DNA of 11,844 nt from Desulfobulbaceae bacterium (GTDB taxonomy: Bacteria; Desulfobacterota; Desulfobulbia; Desulfobulbales; Desulfobulbaceae). Position 1 is the first letter of the stretch. Each line of letters opens with the position of its first letter. The stretch is taken from the NCBI GenBank assembly GCA_030633145.1, contig DAOVTM010000074.1, positions 1 to 11,844 of the forward strand, in the 5' to 3' direction. The notes below the pieces were generated by a model. The model was given only the letters and a program-made list of their open reading frames with translations, was not told where the DNA came from and did not search any database. The position numbers and the translations under genes are program-made. Shown piece after piece: positions 1-5,097 of this stretch.

Positions 1-1
1 A

Positions 2-136
2 CTCGTTCTGCTGCCTTTGGGTTTGCCGGAAAATGCGCAGCACAGGAGCGGTTTTCGTATGTATCAGCAGCAAAATGTGAAATTTTCCAGAAAAAAACTG
101 CAGCCCCTGCTAACGGAATTCTTCAAACAGTACTGA
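2..136 (+). CDS. 3' end of an unidentified protein (partial)
   Basis: An open frame enters from the left edge and ends in TGA at 134-136, giving a 44-residue C-terminal tail that is basic and ends in FFKQY. I do not recognise the family. I prefer this frame to the parallel open frame that stops at 184-186 because its stop lies one base before the palindromic repeat at 138-204, which is where repeats of that type usually sit, while the other frame reads right through most of the palindrome. The start and most of the gene are outside the window, so no function can be given. Confidence 0.45.
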   Translation, partial: LVLLPLGLPENAQHRSGFRMYQQQNVKFSRKKLQPLLTEFFKQY

Positions 137-137
137 T

Positions 138-204
138 TGGTGCGCACTTAGCACCTTACAGAAATATCGTAGAAGCGTCAGTGTAGGGTGCTAAGTGCGC
201 ACCA
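138..204. repeat. Large REP-like palindrome, 23-bp arms with a 21-base spacer
   Basis: The arms at 138-160 and 182-204 are inverted copies of each other with a single mismatch, which would be a G-T wobble in RNA. Each arm is itself a small hairpin: GGTGC and GCACC are separated by 7 bases (139-155 and 187-203). A hairpin within each half of a larger palindrome is the layout of paired REP-type elements. It lies directly after the upstream stop codon and 24 bases before the next start. No T-run follows the stem, so it is not a classic intrinsic terminator, although it could stall polymerase or protect an mRNA end. Confidence 0.8.
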
Positions 205-228
205 TTACCGGTAGATTTTAGAAATATT

Positions 229-837
229 ATGACCCTCTTAGTTCTGCTCTGGATATGCTGGTGTATCCTGCACAGTCTGCTGATCACTGCCACAGTGAAC
301 CGATGGGTGCGGAAGAAGGGCGGTTTCCTCCAGGGCAGCTACCGGCTGGCCTATATCCTCTTTTCCTGCATCAGCCTGATCCCCCTCCTCTGGTACCAGT
401 ACTCCCTGCCCCAGGAGGTGATTTTTAGCTGGCATGGCTCCTGGCGACTGGTTCAGCTAGGTTTGCTGCTGTATGCGGCTGTCCTGTTTTACACAGGTAA
501 GAAAATCTATGATACTGATTTTTTTCTGGGCATCAGCCAGTGGCGCGATTATTGCGGCGGCCAACCGGACAGAGAGACACCTTTTTCCAGCCAGGGTGTC
601 TTGGGATATGTGCGCCACCCCTGGTACAGCGGCGGACTGGCCTTTCTCTGGGGGCTGGGTTCACTCACCGACGTTACCCTGAGTGTGAAAATTATCCTGA
701 CCCTCTATCTTGTTATCGGCACCCTGCTGGAAGAAAAAAAACTGAAGCAGGAGCTGGGTCTGGCCTACCTGGAATACTGCCGAAAGGTACCCATGCTCAT
801 TCCAAGGTTCAGTCGTGCAAAGACGGAAAATGACTGA
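229..837 (+). CDS. Isoprenylcysteine/phospholipid methyltransferase-family membrane protein
   Basis: This 202-residue protein is an integral membrane protein with hydrophobic segments at about residues 2-22, 38-57, 74-90 and 135-166. The C-terminal half has the signature of the ICMT/PEMT/NnrU-like methyltransferase fold: R129-H130-P131-W132-Y133 inside GVLGYVRHPWYSGG, then the paired acids E168-E169 ahead of a tail of the form LxxxxGxxYxxYxxxVPMLIPR. In this family these residues line the S-adenosylmethionine pocket near the membrane surface. The substrate cannot be read from sequence; bacterial members include lipid methyltransferases and proteins of unknown role. The ATG at 229 has no clear Shine-Dalgarno sequence. 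It lies upstream of the pyrG promoter and is probably a separate transcription unit. Confidence 0.8.
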   Translation: MTLLVLLWICWCILHSLLITATVNRWVRKKGGFLQGSYRLAYILFSCISLIPLLWYQYSLPQEVIFSWHGSWRLVQLGLLLYAAVLFYTGKKIYDTDFFLGISQWRDYCGGQPDRETPFSSQGVLGYVRHPWYSGGLAFLWGLGSLTDVTLSVKIILTLYLVIGTLLEEKKLKQELGLAYLEYCRKVPMLIPRFSRAKTEND

Positions 838-867
838 TCCGATTATATCCAATCCAACGGGCAGTAG

Positions 868-896
868 TTGTCAATTTGCCTTTGATGGGGTATGAT
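868..896 (+). promoter_or_regulatory. Sigma-70-type promoter for the pyrG-kdsA-kdsC-lptC operon
   Basis: A -35 box TTGTCA (868-873) and a -10 box TATGAT (891-896) are separated by exactly 17 bases, and each matches the consensus at 5 of 6 positions. Transcription would start near 903, leaving a leader of about 125 bases that contains the 14-bp tandem repeats. Its position between the methyltransferase-family gene and pyrG fits a promoter for the operon. Confidence 0.6.
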
Positions 897-917
897 GTCC
901 GTTGCAGAAATCAAAAA

Positions 918-959
918 CAGAAATCAGTGGACAGAAACCAGTGGACAGAAGCCAGAAGG
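918..959. repeat. Three tandem 14-bp repeats in the pyrG leader
   Basis: Three consecutive 14-base units begin at 918, 932 and 946. The first two, CAGAAATCAGTGGA and CAGAAACCAGTGGA, differ at one base, and the third diverges at its end. They lie between the predicted promoter and the pyrG start, so they would be in the mRNA leader. Reverse-complemented, the core reads TTTCTGT, which resembles the tandem repeat at 4932-4963. Confidence 0.7.
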
Positions 960-1028
960 TCGTAATGATGGATAGGTCGGTATGTGAATATTCGCTTTGC
1001 TGCCCGCATACTCGATAAGGACTGTTGA

Positions 1029-2684
1029 ATGGATACCCAGACAAGCAAAAAAACGAAATTTATATTTATCACCGGCGGAGTTCTTTCCTCGCTCGGCAAA
1101 GGGCTTGCAGCCGCATCCATCGGTGCCTTGCTGGAAAGCCGGGGCATGACGGTCACCTTTCAGAAGCTTGACCCCTATATCAATGTCGATCCCGGCACCA
1201 TGAACCCCTTTCAGCATGGTGAGGTTTTTGTGACCGACGATGGGGCCGAGACCGACCTGGATATGGGTCATTATGAACGCTATACTAATGCGGTCATGGC
1301 ACAGAAGAACAACTATACCTCAGGGCGTATTTACTACTCGGTGATTATGAAGGAACGGCGGGGAGAGTACCTGGGTGGAACCGTGCAGATGATCCCCCAT
1401 ATCACCGATGAGATCAAGGCGGCGATTCTTCAACTGGACGGCACTGTGGATGTGGCGATTATTGAAATCGGCGGCACTGTGGGCGATATCGAGGGACTGC
1501 CCTTTATCGAGGCCATCCGCCAGTTGCGTACCGATCTTGGCCGGGAATATTCCCTCTTTATCCACCTGACCCTGGTTCCGTATATCAAGAGTGCGGGAGA
1601 GATCAAGACCAAGCCCACCCAGCACTCGGTCAAGGGACTGCTGTCCTCGGGTATTCAGCCGGATATCCTGATGTGTCGCACCGAGGTTCCCCTGGATCAA
1701 TCCCTGAAGAAAAAAATCGCCCTGTTCTGTAACGTAGAAGCGCAATCGGTGATCACTGCCATTGATGTAGAAACCATCTATGAGGTTCCGCTCTGTCTCC
1801 ACGAAGAGGGGCTGGACGACCGCATCCTGGAGAAACTCGGCATCTGGACCGGAGCACCCAATATCAAGCCCTGGCAGGAGCTGGTGCATAGAATTAAAAA
1901 TCCGAAACATACGGTGACCATCGGTATTACGGGCAAGTATGTGGATTTACGGGAGGCATACAAAAGCCTCCATGAATCCCTGGTGCATGGTGGTATTGCC
2001 GCCAATGCCAGGGTTGATTTGAAATACATTGCCGCTGATGAGCTGGAAGGCGGCGATACCATGTCCGCCCTTACCGAATGTGACGGTATCCTGGTGCCAG
2101 GCGGATTTGGCAAACGGGGCATGGAAGGCAAGGTTCAGGCCATTCGCTATGCCAGGGAAAATAAGGTGCCTTTTTTCGGCATCTGTCTGGGAATGCAGCT
2201 GGCAGTTGTGGAATTTGCCAGAGCCATTGCCGGGATTACGGATGCTGATTCGGTGGAGTTTAATCCAGACACCCCTTCGCCAGTTATCTATCTGATGAAG
2301 GAGTGGTATGATTTTCGCAGCGGCAAGACCGAGGTGCGGGACGAGGATTCAGACATGGGTGGAACCCTGCGTCTGGGTGCCTATCCCTGCCACCTGGCTG
2401 AGAACAGTATTGCCCATGGTGCCTACCAGCAGGAAGAGATCAGCGAACGGCATCGGCACCGTTACGAGTTTAATAACAAGTTCCGGGAACAGCTGACCGA
2501 GGCGGGTCTGGTGATCAGCGGCACCTCACCCGATAATACCCTGGTAGAGATCATCGAGCTTACCGATCATCCCTGGTTCCTGGGCTGTCAGTTTCATCCC
2601 GAGTTTAAATCCAAGCCCATGCAGCCGCATCCCCTGTTTCGGGATTTTATCCGGGCTGCCCTGGATGGCAAGAATCAGCAGTAG
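1029..2684 (+). CDS. pyrG: CTP synthase (glutamine-hydrolysing)
   Basis: CTP synthase makes CTP from UTP, ATP and glutamine in the cytosol. At 551 residues it is the usual full length. The N-terminal synthetase domain carries the P-loop region GGVLSSLGKG, the DPYINVDPGTMNPFQHGE segment, and EIGGTVGDIEG. The C-terminal class I glutamine amidotransferase domain (from about residue 300) carries PGGFGKRG, the nucleophile Cys386 in GICLGMQ, and His523 and Glu525 in FHPEF, so the catalytic triad is complete. The ATG at 1029 has AAGGA at 1017-1021, seven bases upstream. It leads the operon with kdsA, kdsC and lptC; CTP is the activating nucleotide for KDO, which gives the linkage a metabolic logic. 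Confidence 0.98.
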   Translation: MDTQTSKKTKFIFITGGVLSSLGKGLAAASIGALLESRGMTVTFQKLDPYINVDPGTMNPFQHGEVFVTDDGAETDLDMGHYERYTNAVMAQKNNYTSGRIYYSVIMKERRGEYLGGTVQMIPHITDEIKAAILQLDGTVDVAIIEIGGTVGDIEGLPFIEAIRQLRTDLGREYSLFIHLTLVPYIKSAGEIKTKPTQHSVKGLLSSGIQPDILMCRTEVPLDQSLKKKIALFCNVEAQSVITAIDVETIYEVPLCLHEEGLDDRILEKLGIWTGAPNIKPWQELVHRIKNPKHTVTIGITGKYVDLREAYKSLHESLVHGGIAANARVDLKYIAADELEGGDTMSALTECDGILVPGGFGKRGMEGKVQAIRYARENKVPFFGICLGMQLAVVEFARAIAGITDADSVEFNPDTPSPVIYLMKEWYDFRSGKTEVRDEDSDMGGTLRLGAYPCHLAENSIAHGAYQQEEISERHRHRYEFNNKFREQLTEAGLVISGTSPDNTLVEIIELTDHPWFLGCQFHPEFKSKPMQPHPLFRDFIRAALDGKNQQ

Positions 2685-2697
2685 CTGGTAAAAAAAC

Positions 2698-3546
2698 ATG
2701 GAAAATATAGAAATAAACACCCTCCCAGGCGGAAAGAGTATCATTGTCGGCCCGGATCAGCCATTGCTGCTTTTGGCCGGACCCTGTGTCCTGGAATCTG
2801 GTGATATGGGCTGGGAAATTGCCAGTGAGATGAAAACTATCTGCGAAGGACTGGGAATTTCCTACGTCTTCAAGGCATCCTTTGATAAGGCTAACCGCAC
2901 CTCTCTGGATTCGTTCCGGGGGCCGGGTCTGAAAAATGGGCTGCGCCAGTTGGGGCGGATTCGGGAAGAGATCGGGGTGCCAGTGGTTTCGGATGTACAC
3001 GAAACCAACCAGGTAGCAATGGCCACCGAGTACCTGGACATTATTCAGATACCTGCCTTTCTCTGCCGCCAGACTGACCTGCTGGTTGCGGTGGCAGATT
3101 CCGGCAGAACCGTGAACTTGAAAAAGGGTCAGTTTGTCTCTCCCTGGGATATGAAACACGCAGTCGATAAGCTGCGTACTGCCGGTTGTAAGAATCTTCT
3201 CCTCACCGAACGGGGTAGCTGTTTTGGTTACAATAACCTGGTGGTGGATATGCGCTCTCTGCCGGTGATGCGCTCCTTTGGCTGCCCGGTGGTCTTTGAT
3301 GCCACCCATTCCGTGCAGCTGCCAGGTGGTCAAGGCGGCAGTTCCGGGGGGCAGCGTCAATTTATTCCCACCCTGAGCAGAGCCGCCATTGCCGCTGGGA
3401 TTGACGGTCTGTTTATGGAAGTCCATCCTGATCCAGCCAAGGCCCTCTGCGATGGACCCAACTCTATCCCCCTGGATAAGGTGGAAAAACTTCTCAAACA
3501 TCTATTGCGGGTGCGCAGGGCAGTAACCGGAGGCACCAATGATTGA
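2698..3546 (+). CDS. kdsA: 3-deoxy-D-manno-octulosonate 8-phosphate synthase
   Basis: KdsA condenses phosphoenolpyruvate with arabinose 5-phosphate to give KDO 8-phosphate, the first committed step toward the inner-core sugar of LPS. The 282-residue protein has FKASFDKANRTSLDSFRGPG, SDVHE, IPAFLCRQTDL, GYNNLVVDMRSLP and the C-terminal HPDPAKALCDGP. Cys30 in AGPCVLES, His204, Glu241 and Asp252 match the four metal ligands of the metal-dependent KdsA class. Their spacing (174, 37 and 11 residues) equals that of the Aquifex enzyme as I recall it (C11, H185, E222, D233), whereas the E. coli enzyme has Asn in place of the Cys. The start is 13 bases after the pyrG stop and has no strong ribosome binding site, so translation probably depends on pyrG reading. 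Confidence 0.97.
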   Translation: MENIEINTLPGGKSIIVGPDQPLLLLAGPCVLESGDMGWEIASEMKTICEGLGISYVFKASFDKANRTSLDSFRGPGLKNGLRQLGRIREEIGVPVVSDVHETNQVAMATEYLDIIQIPAFLCRQTDLLVAVADSGRTVNLKKGQFVSPWDMKHAVDKLRTAGCKNLLLTERGSCFGYNNLVVDMRSLPVMRSFGCPVVFDATHSVQLPGGQGGSSGGQRQFIPTLSRAAIAAGIDGLFMEVHPDPAKALCDGPNSIPLDKVEKLLKHLLRVRRAVTGGTND

Positions 3547-4177
3547 CCCATCCTGCCCGGCTGGCCCGAATGGATACTCTGACTGCGGCTTGACCCAGGC
3601 CCTGCGGGAGCAGGCAGAGGCGCGGAACAAACCCCTTGAGCGGAGCCAGGCATGGAAATCCGTCATTCCCAGGGCAAAAAAGGTGGAACTGCTGCTTCTG
3701 GATGTTGACGGCGTTCTCACCGACGGCACGATTATCTATGCACAGGGCGATGTTGAGAGCAAGTGTTTCAATACCCAAGATGGTTTCGGGCTGCGTATCC
3801 TCCAGGATGCCGGTGTCGCTGTTGGCTTAATTACTGCCCGAACCTCTGAGGCCGTGTCCAGGCGAGCCAGGGAGCTTGGTTTTGCCCACCTCTCCACCGG
3901 CAACCATGACAAAGTTTCCGCATACCAGAAAATCCTTGTCAATACCGGACTCAGCTCTGTACAGACCGCTTATATGGGGGACGACCTGCTCGACCTTCCT
4001 GTCCTCCTCAAGGTTGGCTGCTCTTTTGCCCCGGCCAACGGTGTCGCTGAGGTCAGGCAGCGGGTACACTACACAACCGTTCAGTCTGGAGGTCATGGTG
4101 CGGTGCGTGAGGTCTGCGACCTCATCCTTGAGGCCAGAGGGCTGTTGGCTGGAATCCTTGCCGGTTATATCAAATGA
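3539..4177 (+). CDS. kdsC: KDO 8-phosphate phosphatase, HAD family
   Basis: KdsC removes phosphate from KDO 8-phosphate in the cytosol. The core, from about residue 45, has the HAD motifs in order: D55-V-D57-G-V-L-T-D-G (nucleophile and acid/base Asp), T99 in LITARTS, K125 in GNHDKVSAY, and G147-D148-D149 with D152 (metal binding). The tail GGHGAVREVCDLIL is characteristic of KdsC. At 212 residues it is longer than the usual 170-190, because residues 1-44 precede the domain. The ATG overlaps the last 8 bases of kdsA, consistent with translational coupling. No later in-frame ATG precedes the domain; a GTG at codon 49 would be too close to the catalytic motif. Confidence 0.93.
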   Translation: MIDPSCPAGPNGYSDCGLTQALREQAEARNKPLERSQAWKSVIPRAKKVELLLLDVDGVLTDGTIIYAQGDVESKCFNTQDGFGLRILQDAGVAVGLITARTSEAVSRRARELGFAHLSTGNHDKVSAYQKILVNTGLSSVQTAYMGDDLLDLPVLLKVGCSFAPANGVAEVRQRVHYTTVQSGGHGAVREVCDLILEARGLLAGILAGYIK

Positions 4178-4740
4178 TAAAAAATCCCAGCAATCTGCTC
4201 TGGATTATCCCCCTTTTCCTGATTATCAGCTCACCGCTCTGGCAGGGACAGGTTGCAGCCTTTCTTGCTCCCAGGGGTGGCTATGATGCCAATGCCGCCG
4301 AGGCATATACCCGCCAGAGCCAGCATTTTATTATGGACGATGTCACAATCACCCTGAGCAGCAACGGTAAACACACCTGGACGATCAAGAGTAAGCGTGC
4401 CCTTACCGGTGAGTCTGACCGGGAAATCAGAATGATCGGAGTTGATGCCAGATACAGGGAAGAAGGTGAATCTCCCATCGATATCACCAGCAATGACGGC
4501 AGCTATATGCTCGATGATCTGGAGCTGATCCTGAGAGAAAATGTAGTGATTATTAAACCCGTCCAACACGAGGAGATGTACACTGACCTCCTTCACTATT
4601 ACGATACCAGCAAGATGCTTATCAGTCCGGTGGATGTTGATATCAAGGGACCTAAATTCAATCTCCAGGCCGGTAGAATGGATTATGACCTTGCAACGGA
4701 TGGGTATGATTTCAGTGAGCGGGTATCTGTGGAGTTGTGA
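4174..4740 (+). CDS. lptC: LPS export protein LptC
   Basis: LptC is a bitopic inner-membrane protein that receives LPS from the LptBFG transporter and passes it to the periplasmic bridge protein LptA. The 188-residue sequence has a short N-terminal hydrophobic anchor (about residues 8-23). A periplasmic beta-rich domain of the LptC/DUF1239 type follows, with repeated strands such as ITSNDGSYMLDDLELILRENVVI and the final segment FNLQAGRMDYDLATDGYDFSERVSV. Its ATG overlaps the kdsC stop by four bases (ATGA). lptA commonly comes next in this gene order, but here it does not; repeats and the restriction system follow. Family assignment rests on fold pattern and neighbourhood, since LptC sequences are poorly conserved. 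Confidence 0.88.
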   Translation: MIKNPSNLLWIIPLFLIISSPLWQGQVAAFLAPRGGYDANAAEAYTRQSQHFIMDDVTITLSSNGKHTWTIKSKRALTGESDREIRMIGVDARYREEGESPIDITSNDGSYMLDDLELILRENVVIIKPVQHEEMYTDLLHYYDTSKMLISPVDVDIKGPKFNLQAGRMDYDLATDGYDFSERVSVEL

Positions 4741-4763
4741 AACAGGCACCAGGGTACAAAAAC

Positions 4764-4790
4764 CAGGAAACAGAAAGTTGCAGTTTCCTG
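4764..4790 (+). terminator. Candidate hairpin terminator after lptC
   Basis: CAGGAAAC (4764-4771) and GTTTCCTG (4783-4790) form an 8-bp stem with an 11-base loop, starting 23 bases after the lptC stop. The following ATTTGGTTTC is T-rich but is not a true T-run, so this is a weak intrinsic terminator at best. The arms also share the GTTTC core of the nearby tandem repeats and may simply be repeat remnants. Confidence 0.35.
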
Positions 4791-4800
4791 ATTTGGTTTC

Positions 4801-4928
4801 GTATCCTCTTTAAATGTTATGGGAATCTTGTTAGGCTCGTACCCATGCTCCAGGTAAGCGAGCCTGCGAGACTCCATCTGTGGGAACCAGTAGGTCAAGC
4901 GAAGTACCATAAATTATAAAGAGGATAC
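4801..4928. mobile_element. 128-bp MITE-like element with terminal inverted repeats and target duplication
   Basis: The ends are perfect 12-bp inverted repeats, GTATCCTCTTTA (4801-4812) and TAAAGAGGATAC (4917-4928). Imperfect pairing continues inward to about 22 bases on each side. The same 8 bases, TTGGTTTC, lie immediately outside both ends (4793-4800 and 4929-4936), as expected for a target-site duplication. There is no transposase or credible ORF inside, so the element would be non-autonomous. The interior contains GGCTCG/CGAGCC arms (4834-4839, 4859-4864) and a diverged version of the palindrome found at 4997-5025. I cannot assign a parent insertion-sequence family; several families make 8-bp duplications. 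Confidence 0.65.
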
Positions 4929-4931
4929 TTG

Positions 4932-4963
4932 GTTTCTGTGTACAAAAGTTTCTGTGTACAAAA
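4932..4963. repeat. Perfect tandem duplication of a 16-bp unit
   Basis: GTTTCTGTGTACAAAA occurs twice in direct succession, at 4932-4947 and 4948-4963. The first five bases of copy one also form part of the right-hand 8-bp duplication of the MITE-like element, so that element appears to have inserted into or beside this repeat. The TTTCTGT core recurs, inverted, in the pyrG leader repeats. Confidence 0.85.
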
Positions 4964-4990
4964 TAATTTAATAGCATAGGAATTCCCACT

Positions 4991-5033
4991 TTTTTACTCG
5001 TTCCCACGCGCTGCGTGGGAACGAGAGTAAAAA
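4991..5033. repeat. Strong palindrome upstream of mod, possible bidirectional terminator
   Basis: CTCGTTCCCACGC (4997-5009) and GCGTGGGAACGAG (5013-5025) form a 13-bp perfect stem around a 3-base loop. TTTTTA (4991-4996) and TAAAAA (5028-5033) extend it after a two-base bulge. The outer A/T arms put a T-run 5' of the stem and an A-run 3' of it on this strand. It therefore lacks the 3' T-run of an intrinsic terminator for rightward transcription, and likewise for leftward transcription. It looks more like a dispersed palindromic repeat than a terminator; the core resembles a short palindrome I have seen scattered in intergenic DNA of several proteobacteria. Confidence 0.75.
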
Positions 5034-5058
5034 CTTGTCCTAAACAGGTAAATATGAA

Positions 5059-5065
5059 GTTGGGC
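5059..5065 (+). other. Possible gene-cassette boundary (GTTRRRY-type core site)
   Basis: GTTGGGC fits the integron core-site consensus GTTRRRY and is followed by GTAC, giving GGCGTAC. A similar GGCGTTAC closes the attC-like structure beyond res (9707-9714). It lies 33 bases before the mod start, a usual distance from a cassette junction to its first gene. A 7-base degenerate motif is common by chance, and no integrase gene or attI site is visible in the window. Confidence 0.2.
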
Positions 5066-5097
5066 GTACAAATACCACTATCTTAAAGGAAAAATGA

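Noticed and set aside
1..186. Open frame 1 running from the left edge to a TAG at 184-186
   Set aside because: It reads through the first arm, the loop and into the start of the second arm of the palindrome. The frame ending at 134-136 stops just before that repeat and looks more like a true protein end.
918..959. A minimal CRISPR array
   Set aside because: The repeats are contiguous with no spacers, only 14 bp long, and no cas genes are present.
1320..1910. A 196-codon open frame on the minus strand
   Set aside because: It is a shadow of pyrG, with no family signature and no ribosome binding site.
2647..3501. A 284-codon open frame on the minus strand
   Set aside because: It lies opposite kdsA, whose motifs are all intact. 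The antisense translation has no recognisable domain and arises from codon bias of the real gene.
4737..4919. A 60-codon open frame across the MITE-like element
   Set aside because: It crosses the element boundary and inverted repeats, has no ribosome binding site and no recognisable protein features.
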